From positions 310,001 through 374,000 of the forward strand of contig NZ_JAFMST010000003.1 in assembly GCF_017916275.1 (NCBI RefSeq): a stretch of 64,000 nucleotides of DNA, in the 5' to 3' direction. This DNA comes from Rubellimicrobium arenae. GTDB lineage: Bacteria; Pseudomonadota; Alphaproteobacteria; Rhodobacterales; Rhodobacteraceae. A program made the translations under genes and the position numbers. The notes beneath the pieces were generated by a model. The model made no database searches, was not told the DNA's origin, and was given only the letters and a program-made list of their open reading frames with translations. Each line of letters starts with the position of its first letter. Position 1 is the first letter of the stretch. Positions 27,741 through 35,897 of the stretch are shown in pieces.

Positions 27741-28312
27741 TGCCCAGCCCCGATCAGCAGGACCGCATGGTCGAGGCGATTCTTTTTGCCGCCCCCGAGC
27801 CCCTGAGCGTCTCACAGATCGCCGAGCGTCTGCCCTCTGGCAGCGATCCCCGTGCGGCCCTGGACCGGCTTCGCCGGCTGTACGAGGGCAGGGGAGTCCA
27901 ACTGGTCCGGGCGGGCGGCCTTTGGGCGTTCCGGACGGCGCCGGATCTGGGCTTCCTGATGTCGAGGGACGTTGTCGAGCGCCGCAAGCTGTCCCGCGCG
28001 GGGATCGAGACCTTGGCCGTCGTGGCCTACCACGGCCCTGTCACCCGGACGGAGATCGAGGAGATCCGCGGCGTTTCCGTAAGCAAGGGGACCCTGGACC
28101 AGCTGGTCGAGATGGGGTGGGTCAAGCTCGGGCGGCGGCGGCCGACGCCGGGACGGCCGGCCACCTACGTGACGACGGACGCGTTCCTGGACCACTTCGG
28201 CCTGGAAAGCGCCGCCGATCTTCCGGGTCTGGCCGATCTCCGGGCGGCGGGGTTCCTGGGCGATCCCATGGTCCAGGACGACCTGCCCTTGCCCGAGCCC
28301 GAGGAGCCCTGA
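27737..28312 (+). CDS. scpB: Segregation and condensation protein B
   Basis: Dimeric winged-helix accessory protein of the SMC-ScpAB complex. 191 residues: VEAILFAAPEPLSVSQIAERLP (first winged helix), LSRAGIETLAVVAYHGPVTRTEIEEIRGVSVSKGTLDQLVEMGWVKL and PATYVTTDAFLDHFGL (second winged helix) are hallmark segments. An acidic/proline tail follows. It starts within the scpA stop (ATGA). Last gene of the dgt-scpB run, convergent with dcd. Confidence 0.95.
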   Translation: MMPSPDQQDRMVEAILFAAPEPLSVSQIAERLPSGSDPRAALDRLRRLYEGRGVQLVRAGGLWAFRTAPDLGFLMSRDVVERRKLSRAGIETLAVVAYHGPVTRTEIEEIRGVSVSKGTLDQLVEMGWVKLGRRRPTPGRPATYVTTDAFLDHFGLESAADLPGLADLRAAGFLGDPMVQDDLPLPEPEEP

Positions 28313-28348
28313 CGCCGAGCAGGCGGCTGCGGGGGGAGACCTTCGACC

Positions 28349-29416
28349 CTAGGCCTCGGCAAAGTGCTTGGACAGCTTCAGCCCCTGGCCCTGGTAGTTC
28401 GAGGCGATGCCCCGGCCGTAGAGTTGGTCGGGAACCTCGGCCATCCGCTCATAGATGAGGCGTCCGACGACCTGTCCATGTTCCAGCGCAAAGGGGGCCT
28501 CGTGGCAGCGGACCTCCAGGACCCCGCGCGACCCGGTTCCTGCCGGTCCATAGCCGAAGCCCGGGTCGAAGAAGCCCGCGTAATGGACGCGGAACTCCCC
28601 CACCATTGCAAGGTAGGGCGCCATCTCGGCCGCGTGGTCAGGGGGAATCGTCACCGCCTCCCGGCTCATGAGGATGTAGAAGGCGCCGGGGTCGAGAATG
28701 ATGCGCCCGTTCTCGCCCCGGATCTCCTCCCAGAACTCGTGGGGCGCGTAGTGGCCGATGCGATCGAGGTCGATGACGCCGGTGTGCGGCTTGGCGCGCC
28801 AGCCCACGCGGGAGGCCCCCGAAAGGTCCACCGAAAAGGCCAGACCTTCGTCGATCACTCCGGCGGCGTCCTGAACGAGCGGCACCTGATCATGGAGTGC
28901 CCGCAGGTCTTCGTCCGACAGGACGGCAGCGCCCTGCCTCAGCCGCAACTGATTCAGTCGCATGCCGGGCCGCACCAGGACGGAAAAGGATCGCGGACAG
29001 ATCTCGGCCCAGAGGGGGCCGTGGTAGCCGGCCGGGATGTGATCGAACTCGACCCCGCCGTCGCAGATCGTACGGGTGAGGAGGTCGAGACGCCCTGTCG
29101 ACGACTTGGCGTTCGCCACGGCCTCGATGCCGGAAGGAAGGCTCAACCGTTCCATCAGGGGCACGAGGTAAACGCAGCCCTTCTCCAGCACCGCGCCACC
29201 CGACAGATCGAATCGGTGCATCTCGAATGTGGCGAGCCTGTCCGCGATCGTGCGACCATGCCCGGCAAGAAAGGAGGCCCGCACCCGCACGGCGAACTGG
29301 CCCAACCGCAAATCGAGCGATGCCGGCTGCACCTGCCCGGGTCCGATCTCAAGATCGGCGGAGATGACGCCCTGGGCCATCAATGCCCGAAGCCTCTGGC
29401 TCGGCAGGACTCCCAC
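28349..29416 (-). CDS. dcd: 2'-deoxycytidine 5'-triphosphate deaminase, long form
   Basis: Converts dCTP to dUTP for thymidylate synthesis. 355 residues, about twice the ~190 of E. coli Dcd; the long form is typical of Alphaproteobacteria and appears to be two dUTPase-fold halves (NAKSSTGRLDLLTRTICDGGVEFDHIP in the first, FYILMSREAVTIPPDHAAEMAPY and GFFDPGFGYG in the second). The GTG at 29414-29416 is preferred over the ATG at 29485: a strong GGGAGGGG site lies 5 bases upstream and GVLPSQRLRAL is the family N-terminus. Convergent with scpB. Confidence 0.9.
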   Translation of the reverse strand: MGVLPSQRLRALMAQGVISADLEIGPGQVQPASLDLRLGQFAVRVRASFLAGHGRTIADRLATFEMHRFDLSGGAVLEKGCVYLVPLMERLSLPSGIEAVANAKSSTGRLDLLTRTICDGGVEFDHIPAGYHGPLWAEICPRSFSVLVRPGMRLNQLRLRQGAAVLSDEDLRALHDQVPLVQDAAGVIDEGLAFSVDLSGASRVGWRAKPHTGVIDLDRIGHYAPHEFWEEIRGENGRIILDPGAFYILMSREAVTIPPDHAAEMAPYLAMVGEFRVHYAGFFDPGFGYGPAGTGSRGVLEVRCHEAPFALEHGQVVGRLIYERMAEVPDQLYGRGIASNYQGQGLKLSKHFAEA

Positions 29417-29748
29417 GCAATCCCCTCCCTCATGGCGATCGGGAGGACACTGGTCCGCGACCCGCAAGTCAAGGGACCGTGCCACAGGACAGCGCCGGGT
29501 GTTGCCTTCGAAGCGGGGCTGGTCGCATTGCAGCCCCGTGCATAAAAGATGAACCGGCGTCTAACGAGGGACGCGTCGAGAGGCGGCAACTGTCGCGATC
29601 GACCCGGATGTGCAACGTCGACTGCGCGCTTCGTTCGCGAAAACAGAAGGACTGACTAGGTCGATCCAATACCCTGGCGTCTCGGGCATCCCATGGATGC
29701 CGACCTGGATGACTCGGCTTTTCAGACCTATCTCTGGGAGGAGGTTTA
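29417..29748. other. Intergenic region between dcd and tRNA-Pro (332 bases)
   Basis: No gene is supported. It contains the dcd leader with its GGGAGGGG ribosome site and a perfect 7-bp hairpin (GGCATCC at 29685-29691, loop CAT, GGATGCC at 29695-29701) about 50 bases downstream of the tRNA 3' end on the minus strand. No T-run follows the hairpin on the minus strand, so its role as a terminator is uncertain; it may mark 3' processing of the tRNA transcript. Confidence 0.45.
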
Positions 29749-29825
29749 TGGTCGGGCTAGCAGGACTTGAACCTGCGACCTCCCGCCCCCCAGACGGACG
29801 CGCTACCAGACTGCGCTATAGCCCG
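29749..29825 (-). tRNA. tRNA-Pro (anticodon GGG)
   Basis: The reverse complement folds as a 77-nt cloverleaf. The acceptor stem is CGGGCTA with TAGCCCG, the D arm GCGCAGTCTGGTAGCGC, the anticodon stem TCCGT/GCGGG with loop CTGGGGG (anticodon GGG), and the T arm has GGTTCAAGTCC. The 3' CCA is encoded (TGG at 29749-29751 on the plus strand). It decodes CCC/CCU proline codons. It lies 54 bases downstream of the merR-like gene on the same strand. Confidence 0.95.
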
Positions 29826-29879
29826 ACATGGGGGCCTTCTGACCGATTCACGCAGCGGGGGCAAGAGGGTTCGGCTATC

Positions 29880-30548
29880 TTATTCCACTTGACCCAGGGT
29901 GCCCTGGCGCAGGTCCCGCAGGCGGGCCACCAAGGGTGCCAGGCGGGCGGCGCGATCCCGCAGCCGGTCCAGGTCCGCCCGGGAGAGTGCGGCCCGCAGA
30001 CGGCTGACGCAGTCCTCGGTAACCTCGCCGGGGGCCGGTGCCGGGGTTGCTGCCAGAGCCGCCCCAGGAAGCATCCCGGTTTGCGGAGCCGGGGCGTCAT
30101 CCGCGATGTCGTCATCCTCCGGCTCGTCCGAGAGCACCGCCAGTTGCGGCGCCTCGTCCATGTCGGCGGCGTCGGATCCGGCGTTCCGCCAGGGCCCCAC
30201 GATCACGGCATCAGGATTGTCGTCCGGCAGGTCCTCGGCCATCTCTCCTTCCCAGGGGAGGGCGGACAAGCCGGCCACATAGCGGGGCCCCCGCTCGCGC
30301 AGAAGCTTCTGCACGCCGCGGATGGTCATCCCCTGTTCGTGGAGAAGAACCTTGATGCCGCCCAGCAGCGCGATGTCATCCGGACGGTAGTAGCGCCGCC
30401 CGCCCGCCCGCTTGACGGGCTTGATCTGCGGGAACTTGGATTCCCAGAACCGAAGCACATGCGCCGGAGTTTCGAGGAAGGCCGCAACCTCGCTGATCGT
30501 GCGAAAGGCGTCCGGGGATTTCACCACCGGCTTAGCTCCGGTTGCCAT
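29880..30548 (-). CDS. MerR-type transcriptional regulator
   Basis: 222 residues. An N-terminal winged helix-turn-helix of MerR type ([62 protein letters not shown], ~15-77) is followed by an acidic, Pro/Ala-rich middle and a helical C-terminus. No metal-binding cysteines are visible, so it is not a classical metal sensor. The ATG at 30548 overlaps ihfA by 17 bases. GTG codons at 30527 and 30524, just after the ihfA stop, are plausible alternatives, and the [12 protein letters not shown] that follows matches family starts. Its role downstream of ihfA is conserved but unknown to me. Confidence 0.88.
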   Translation of the reverse strand: MATGAKPVVKSPDAFRTISEVAAFLETPAHVLRFWESKFPQIKPVKRAGGRRYYRPDDIALLGGIKVLLHEQGMTIRGVQKLLRERGPRYVAGLSALPWEGEMAEDLPDDNPDAVIVGPWRNAGSDAADMDEAPQLAVLSDEPEDDDIADDAPAPQTGMLPGAALAATPAPAPGEVTEDCVSRLRAALSRADLDRLRDRAARLAPLVARLRDLRQGTLGQVE

Positions 30549-30834
30549 GGGCGATGCGGTCCTTCATGAGATGGGAGGAACGGAAGCTCAGCACGCGGCG
30601 GGGGTGGATCGGAACCTCTTCGCCGGTCTTGGGATTGCGGCCGACGCGGGCAGCCTTCTCCCGCACCGAAAAGGTCCCGAAGGACGAGATCTTGACCGTC
30701 TCCCCCCGCACCAGCGCATCGGAAATATGGGTCAGGACTGCCTCGACCAGGGCGGCGCTGTCGTTGCGCGACAGACCCACCTCCTGATGGACCGCATCGG
30801 CCAAGTCCATACGCGTCAAGGTCTTATCCGACAT
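30532..30834 (-). CDS. ihfA: Integration host factor subunit alpha
   Basis: DNA-bending nucleoid protein that pairs with IhfB. The 100 residues show the HU/IHF fold: [37 protein letters not shown] helices, [30 protein letters not shown] arm (with the intercalating Pro region) and [16 protein letters not shown]. Length and sequence are standard. It follows fabH on the minus strand after a 78-base gap and is tightly followed by the MerR-type gene. Confidence 0.97.
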   Translation of the reverse strand: MSDKTLTRMDLADAVHQEVGLSRNDSAALVEAVLTHISDALVRGETVKISSFGTFSVREKAARVGRNPKTGEEVPIHPRRVLSFRSSHLMKDRIAHGNRS

Positions 30835-30912
30835 TTCTTGCCCCCGCCCAATGTGTCGCCCAGATTAGGCTAGGGGACTCCCGGGGTCAATCGCGCGTCC
30901 GTGAGGTCAAGT

Positions 30913-31884
30913 TCACCATCTAAGGACAACGGAGCCCCAGGCGAGCCCGCCGCCGATCGCCTCCATGACCAGGAGGTCGCCCCGTTTGATCTGGCCCCGC
31001 CCCACGCCGACCGAAAGGGCGAGCGGGATCGAGGCGGCGGAGGTGTTGCCATGGTCCTGCACGGTCACCACGACCCGCTCCATCGGGACGCCCATCTTCT
31101 GGGCGGTCGCCTTGATGATGCGAAGATTGGCTTGGTGCGGCACGATCCAGTCCACGTCCGCGCCGCTCAGCCCCGCCTGTTCGAGCGCGGCCTCGGCCGT
31201 CTGGGCCAGCTTCGCCACAGCGTGGCGGAAAACCTCGCGCCCTTCCATCTTCAGCACGCCCGGCGCGCCCGTCGAGATGCCGCCATCGACGTAAAGCAGA
31301 TCCTTGAAGCTTCCGTCCGAGTGCAGGTCGGTGGCCAGGATGCCCCGGTCGCGGGCGGACCCATCCCCCTCCTCGATCTCTAGGAGCATGGCGCCAGCGC
31401 CATCCCCGAAGAGCACGCAGGTCGTCCGGTCGGTCCAGTCCAGGATCTTCGAGAAGGTCTCGGCCCCGATGACGAGCACGCGTTTGGCTTGTCCGGCCAG
31501 CATCAGCGCGTTGGCGGTGGTGAGCGCGTACACGAAGCCCGCGCACACGGCCTGCACATCGAAGGCAAAGCCGCCGGTCATTCCAATGGCCTTCTGGACC
31601 ATGGTGGCGGCCGAAGGAAAGGTCAGGTCAGGCGTGGAGGTGGCAACGATGATGGCATCCACGTCGCCGGGTTCGCGCCCGGCCATGGCCAGGGCCGCAA
31701 GCGCGGCGCGTGCACCCATGTCCGAGGTGGTCTGCCCCGGGGCGGCGAAATGCCGCCGTTCTATGCCGGTCCGCTCGCGGATCCATTCATCCGTGGTGTC
31801 GAGGGTGGCCTCGAACTCGGAATTCGGCACCAGCCGGTCGGGCAGATAGTGCCCGACACCCGTCACGGTCGCCCTGATCGTCAT
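30913..31884 (-). CDS. fabH: 3-oxoacyl-[acyl-carrier-protein] synthase III
   Basis: Initiates type II fatty acid synthesis by condensing acetyl-CoA with malonyl-ACP. 323 residues with the catalytic triad C114 (DVQAVCAGF), H250 (IVPHQANLR) and N280 (DHGNTSAAS). The glycine-rich FGDGAGAM and the C-terminal GGGLAWGSVVLRW are also typical. It starts 5 bases after the plsX stop and so is translationally linked to phospholipid synthesis. Confidence 0.97.
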   Translation of the reverse strand: MTIRATVTGVGHYLPDRLVPNSEFEATLDTTDEWIRERTGIERRHFAAPGQTTSDMGARAALAALAMAGREPGDVDAIIVATSTPDLTFPSAATMVQKAIGMTGGFAFDVQAVCAGFVYALTTANALMLAGQAKRVLVIGAETFSKILDWTDRTTCVLFGDGAGAMLLEIEEGDGSARDRGILATDLHSDGSFKDLLYVDGGISTGAPGVLKMEGREVFRHAVAKLAQTAEAALEQAGLSGADVDWIVPHQANLRIIKATAQKMGVPMERVVVTVQDHGNTSAASIPLALSVGVGRGQIKRGDLLVMEAIGGGLAWGSVVLRW

Positions 31885-31889
31885 CTATG

Positions 31890-33020
31890 CTACCGCTCCT
31901 CCGGCGCCTCGGCGCCGCGGGCGGGAGTTGATCCCCCGTCCTCCGAGGCCCCATCCTGAGCGAGCGCGACCGCCGACGCAACCCGCGCCGCGAGCCGCCC
32001 CGCGAATCCAGCCGTGCCCAGTTTGTGCGCCAATCCCAGGGCCGCCGCCACGCCGGTCGCGTCGGCGGAGCCATGGCTCTTGATCACCGTTCCGTTCAGG
32101 CCCAGGAACACGCCCCCGTTCACGCGCCGCGGATCGATCCGGCGCCGGAAATCCTCGAGCGAGGACTTGGACAGGAGGCCCCCGATCTTGCTCACGAGCG
32201 TCCGGCCGAAAGCTTCGCGAAGCAGCCCCGAGATCAGCGTGGCCGTCCCCTCGCCGGTCTTGAGGGCGACGTTTCCCGTAAAGCCGTCCGTCACGATCAC
32301 GTCGACCCGGTCGGAGGGAATGTCCCCGCCTTCGACGAAGCCCACGAAGTCGAACTCGCCCCGCTCGGTCGCGCCGGCGATCAGCTCCTGCGCGTCCTTG
32401 AGTTCCTGCCGGCCCTTGTGCTCCTCGGTCCCGACATTCAGGAGCCCCACCCTCGGCCGCCGAATGCCAAGGCCTTGACGCGCGTAGGAGGTCCCCATCA
32501 AGGCATAGAGCAGCAGGTCCTCGGCGTCGGCGCGGATATCCGCCCCCACGTCGAGCATGACGTTGAACCCGGCCGGGCTCCGCGAGGGCCAAAGGCATGC
32601 GATGGCAGGACGGTTCACCCCCGGCAACTTGCGAAGGCGCAACATGGACACTGCCATCAGCGCCCCGGTGTTGCCGCAGGACACGATCGCCTGGGCGGCA
32701 CCATCCCGGACCGCCTCGACGGCGGACCACATGGACGTGTCCTTGCCGTTGCGCATGACCTGCGACGGCTTATCGGTCATGGCGACTGCCTCGGGGGCGT
32801 GCACGACCTCCACGCGAGAGCCAAGGTCCCTGACCAGGGGATTCAGAATCCCTTCGGGTCCATGGAGCAGAACCCGGGCGTCCGGCTGCCTGTCCAAGAA
32901 CCGCGACAACCCAGCGACCACGACCTCGGGTCCCTTGTCCCCGCCCATCGCGTCCAACGAAATGACCGAACCGCCGGCGCGCGGCGGTTCGGTCCCGCTG
33001 GACGGACGAAGGTCGGTCAT
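31890..33020 (-). CDS. plsX: Phosphate acyltransferase PlsX
   Basis: Makes acyl-phosphate from acyl-ACP for PlsY, the first step of phosphatidic acid synthesis. 376 residues with SLDAMGGDKGPEVVV near the N-terminus, SCGNTGALMA, LDVGADI, LLNVGTEEHKG, VDVIVTDGFTGNVALKTGEG and GGVFLGLNGTVIKSHG, all diagnostic. A ~20-residue Ser/Pro/Gly-rich leader precedes the core. The C-terminal ~25 residues are acidic and low complexity. It lies between rpmF and fabH, 21 bases after rpmF. Confidence 0.96.
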   Translation of the reverse strand: MTDLRPSSGTEPPRAGGSVISLDAMGGDKGPEVVVAGLSRFLDRQPDARVLLHGPEGILNPLVRDLGSRVEVVHAPEAVAMTDKPSQVMRNGKDTSMWSAVEAVRDGAAQAIVSCGNTGALMAVSMLRLRKLPGVNRPAIACLWPSRSPAGFNVMLDVGADIRADAEDLLLYALMGTSYARQGLGIRRPRVGLLNVGTEEHKGRQELKDAQELIAGATERGEFDFVGFVEGGDIPSDRVDVIVTDGFTGNVALKTGEGTATLISGLLREAFGRTLVSKIGGLLSKSSLEDFRRRIDPRRVNGGVFLGLNGTVIKSHGSADATGVAAALGLAHKLGTAGFAGRLAARVASAVALAQDGASEDGGSTPARGAEAPEER

Positions 33021-33041
33021 CGCGGGTCAGGAAGCGGGCGC

Positions 33042-33248
33042 TTAGGCCGCGTCCTCGTCGAGGTCGACCGTGTTCGCCAGGGCGACGACCTCGCGCGAGT
33101 CGTAGTGGCCGCAGGACGGGCAGACATGGTGCGGGCGCTTCAGCTCGCCGCAGTTCGAGCATTCGTTGGGGTTCGCGGCGACCACGAAATCATGCGCGCG
33201 GCGCATGTTGCGGCGGGACTTGGAGACTTTGTTCTGCGGGACGGCCAT
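33042..33248 (-). CDS. rpmF: 50S ribosomal protein L32
   Basis: 68 residues beginning [21 protein letters not shown], the L32p signature. It keeps a four-cysteine zinc ribbon (CSNC and CPSC around GELKRPHHV), so it is the zinc-binding form rather than the zinc-independent paralogue used under zinc limitation. It sits upstream of plsX in the DUF177-rpmF-plsX-fabH order conserved in many bacteria. A 162-base gap separates it from the DUF177 gene, so it may have its own promoter. Confidence 0.97.
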   Translation of the reverse strand: MAVPQNKVSKSRRNMRRAHDFVVAANPNECSNCGELKRPHHVCPSCGHYDSREVVALANTVDLDEDAA

Positions 33249-33410
33249 GTCACAACCTCGGCGTTCTGGCAGGGCACATGGCCCAAGGTGATCGTTGAGC
33301 GAAAGCTCGCGTTTCCGGGGGCGGCAATAATGCCTCCCCGCCGGAATGTCGAGCCTCGGCGGAAGGCCGCGAACATAGCGGATTCCGCACGGTCCGCAAC
33401 CCTTTCGGCG

Positions 33411-33953
33411 CTATTCCTTGGGTTTCAGCACGTCCCTGAGGCCCGAGAACGGCTTGGCCCGTTCCTCGGTCAGGGGCTGCGCGTCCGGCTCGGTCACGAC
33501 GACCTCGCCCAACTCGACGCCTGAGGCCCGTGGATAGGGGGGCAGCGCCAGCGCCAAGGCCTCCACCATGACCTCCACGAGGTCGAGAGCCTGCGGCAGC
33601 GGCTCGGCGGTGTCATCCTCGGGCATCTCGGATTCGCCCATGTCCGGCTCGTCCATGTTTGCCAGGTAACGGCGCTGGACAGGCTCGTCGATGCGGCTCG
33701 AAACCGGCTCGAGCGTCACCACGCATTCCTGGACGACGGTCGCACCGAGCTGACCCTCCAGTTGCCAGTCCTGCCGGCCCTGCGGGACGAGCTGCCCTTC
33801 GAACCGCAGCTTCTTCACCCCAAGGATGTCGAGGTGTCGGGCGATCCGGGCCCGCTCCTCGGCTTCGGGGCTCAGGGTGAACCGAATCGACTGGCGATGG
33901 CCGGATTCGGCCAGGCGGATGATGTGGCGGGGAAGGGGAGTGGGGTCGCTCAC
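33411..33953 (-). CDS. DUF177 (YceD/Duf177) family protein
   Basis: 180 residues from the GTG at 33951-33953, which has an AAGGA site ~7 bases upstream; an in-frame ATG at 33986 is the alternative. The family is linked to 23S rRNA maturation and large-subunit assembly in plants and bacteria (established for the family, not shown here). Characteristic parts are LRFEGQLVPQGRQDWQLEGQLGATVVQECVVTLEPV and the acidic stretch followed by QALDLVEVMVEALALALPPYPRASG. The CxxC-like pair of other members is reduced to one Cys. Located upstream of rpmF and divergent from bamE. Confidence 0.88.
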   Translation of the reverse strand: MSDPTPLPRHIIRLAESGHRQSIRFTLSPEAEERARIARHLDILGVKKLRFEGQLVPQGRQDWQLEGQLGATVVQECVVTLEPVSSRIDEPVQRRYLANMDEPDMGESEMPEDDTAEPLPQALDLVEVMVEALALALPPYPRASGVELGEVVVTEPDAQPLTEERAKPFSGLRDVLKPKE

Positions 33954-33967
33954 GGGCGCATCCTTTC

Positions 33968-33996
33968 TTGAAGGGGCTCGCACCATGCCCTAAGCC
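33968..33996 (+). promoter_or_regulatory. Possible sigma-70-type promoter for bamE
   Basis: TTGAAG (33968-33973) and TAAGCC (33991-33996) are separated by 17 bases, about 40 bases upstream of the bamE ATG and overlapping the divergent DUF177 leader. The -35 is reasonable and the -10 weak, so this is a tentative call. Confidence 0.3.
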
Positions 33997-34035
33997 GCGA
34001 TATGAGGCGTCTAAAGGCAAGGCAAGGGGGCATCG

Positions 34036-34485
34036 ATGCGGAGGAGTTTGGCCGGCGCCGTGATGGTGGCGCTCCTGCTGCAGGCCTGCTCGCCCCTGAT
34101 CCGGTATCATGGGTATGTGCCGACCGAGACGACCCTGTCGGCTTTGACGGTGGGGGTCGACACCAGGGACAGCGTCATCGCGGCGGTTGGGCGGCCCACC
34201 ACGACAGGTCTCGTGGGGGACGATACGCTCTACTACGTCCAAAGCCGGTTCGAGCAGTTCGGGGCGCGGGCCCCGCAGGAGGTGGACCGGCAGGTCCTTG
34301 CCATCTCCTTTGCGCCGAACGGGACGCTCGGCAACATCGAGCGGTTCGGGTTGGAGCAGGGGCGGGTCGTGCCGCTGTCGCGTCGCGTCACGTCCGGGAT
34401 CTTCGCCGACCGCACCTTCATCAACCAGATCCTTGGAAACCTGGGCCGCTTCGATTCGGGAACGCTGCTCGGCGGGGACGAGTAG
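34036..34485 (+). CDS. bamE: Outer membrane assembly lipoprotein BamE
   Basis: SmpA/OmlA-family lipoprotein of the beta-barrel assembly machine. 149 residues with a short lipoprotein signal (MRRSLAGAVMVALLLQAC; lipidated Cys ~18) and the BamE core: LTVGVDTRDSVIAAVGRPTTTGLVGDDTLYYVQSRFEQFG (helix-beta start) and a later RVVPLSRRVTSG strand. An AAGGGGG ribosome site precedes the ATG. Divergent from the DUF177 gene, an arrangement I recall in Rhodobacteraceae. Confidence 0.92.
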   Translation: MRRSLAGAVMVALLLQACSPLIRYHGYVPTETTLSALTVGVDTRDSVIAAVGRPTTTGLVGDDTLYYVQSRFEQFGARAPQEVDRQVLAISFAPNGTLGNIERFGLEQGRVVPLSRRVTSGIFADRTFINQILGNLGRFDSGTLLGGDE

Positions 34486-34618
34486 CAGGACCGCCTGGCC
34501 GCGGCCCCTGGACCCAAGGAGGGCGGACCTTCCTGGCCCGCCCGTCCTGTCCCCAATCCGCCGCCGGACCAAGCCTCTGTGCCGCGCGAAACCGGGTGGG
34601 GCGGACCGGAATGGTCGG

Positions 34619-35014
34619 TCAGCCCTGGTCGGGTTCGAAGGTCAATGCCGCTCCATTGATGCAGTAGCGCAGTCCGGTGGGATTCGGCCCGTCCGGGAAG
34701 ACATGCCCGAGGTGGGACGCGCAACGGTTGCAGTGCACCTCCGTCCGTACCATCCCGTGCGAACGGTCCACGGTTTCCCCGACGGCCTCCTCGGTCGCGG
34801 GCTCGTAGAAGGACGGCCACCCCGAGCCGCTCTCGAACTTGGTGTCCGAATCGAACAGCGGCTGGCCACAGGCGGCGCAGTGGAAGATGCCGGACGCTTT
34901 CGGGAAGCTGTCATGGCTGAAGGGCCGCTCGGTCCCGTGCTGCCGCATGATGCGGTAGGCCTCGGGCGAGAGCTCCTCGCGCCATTCGGCATCAGTCTTC
35001 GTGATTTTGTCCAT
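34619..35014 (-). CDS. msrB: Peptide-methionine (R)-S-oxide reductase MsrB
   Basis: Reduces methionine-R-sulfoxide in proteins. 131 residues from the ATG at 35012-35014. Two CxxC pairs bind structural zinc (C46/C49 and C95/C98), GSGWPSFY (~63-70) holds the substrate Trp, and the catalytic Cys is C118 in RYCINGAAL. The residue after Asn is Gly rather than the common Ser, a variant also seen elsewhere. The open frame extends far upstream on the minus strand, but only this part is gene-like. Confidence 0.95.
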   Translation of the reverse strand: MDKITKTDAEWREELSPEAYRIMRQHGTERPFSHDSFPKASGIFHCAACGQPLFDSDTKFESGSGWPSFYEPATEEAVGETVDRSHGMVRTEVHCNRCASHLGHVFPDGPNPTGLRYCINGAALTFEPDQG

Positions 35015-35101
35015 CGGGGTTCTCGGTCCTTTCGCAACTCGGTACCGATGTAGGAACTGGGCGAGGGCGGGCCAAGCCCGGCGAATCTGGAATGAACGGC
35101 G

Positions 35102-35866
35102 ATGACGACCCCGCTGCGCCCCGGACCGGCGACGCCGGCGCGCTACCGAGCCAAGCTGGCGTCCCTGCCGCAGCAGATCATGCTGGCCGAGGCCTTGCAC
35201 CATCTGTGCCGGGTCGCCATGCGGGGCCGGTTCGCGCGTCAGGCCACCCCGGAGGACAGCCGGGACCCGGACTGGACGCATGTTCTCATCGAAGATGCCG
35301 ACGAGGCGCTGGCCGGATGCTTCCGTCTCCGGCAGATCGGCCCCGATCCGGCCCGGTCCCGCGCCACGTTGTCGTACGATCTCGGCCAGTTCCTGTCGAG
35401 CGACGGCCCGGTTGCCGAGATGGCCGGCTTCTGTGTCCATCCCGACGCGGCCGAATCCGACGTGCTGGGCGTGGCCTGGGCCGCCCTGATGGCACTGCTC
35501 GACCGCATGGAGGCGAGGCTCTTGGTCGGCCTGTGTTCGTTCGAAGGGACGGACCCCCAGCCGCATCGCCATCCCTTTGCCCTGCTGCGGGCGTCGCACG
35601 TGGCTCCCGAGGGCCAGTGCCCTCCGCCTCTCGCAGCCGAATCTATTCGCCTCGAGGCGCTGGAGGGCCGCCCGGACCGGGTCGCGGGGCTCAGGGGGCT
35701 GCCCCCGGTCCTGCGAGGCTTGCTCGGCCATGGCGGTTGCGTGGCGGACCGTGCGGTCGTGAACCGGGCTGCGGGCACGCTCGATCTGCTGGCGATGCTG
35801 GATCCGGCGCGGATACCGCCGCCTCGTCGGCACGCGCTCCGCGCCAGGGCGCCGCACCTTGGTTGA
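35102..35866 (+). CDS. GNAT-type N-acyltransferase, OlsB/hemolysin-like
   Basis: 254 residues of the acyl-ACP-dependent GNAT group (PF13444-like). Segments such as [56 protein letters not shown] and the late [20 protein letters not shown] align with OlsB, which N-acylates ornithine in ornithine-lipid synthesis. The OlsA partner is not in the window, so the acceptor is unproven. It is divergent from msrB and 31 bases upstream of an ABC-F gene. Confidence 0.78.
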   Translation: MTTPLRPGPATPARYRAKLASLPQQIMLAEALHHLCRVAMRGRFARQATPEDSRDPDWTHVLIEDADEALAGCFRLRQIGPDPARSRATLSYDLGQFLSSDGPVAEMAGFCVHPDAAESDVLGVAWAALMALLDRMEARLLVGLCSFEGTDPQPHRHPFALLRASHVAPEGQCPPPLAAESIRLEALEGRPDRVAGLRGLPPVLRGLLGHGGCVADRAVVNRAAGTLDLLAMLDPARIPPPRRHALRARAPHLG

Positions 35867-35897
35867 CGCGGTGGCCTGCGCCCCATAGGTCGCGGCC

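Noticed and set aside
29610-30569. 319-residue plus-strand frame through the tRNA and merR-like region
   Set aside because: It runs across the tRNA gene and opposite motif-complete genes; no plausible protein features.
33297-33308. GAGC-GAAA-GCTC tetraloop-like hairpin upstream of rpmF
   Set aside because: A 4-bp stem is too short to be meaningful, and the rpmF transcript reads the other strand, where the loop is TTTC rather than a GNRA loop.
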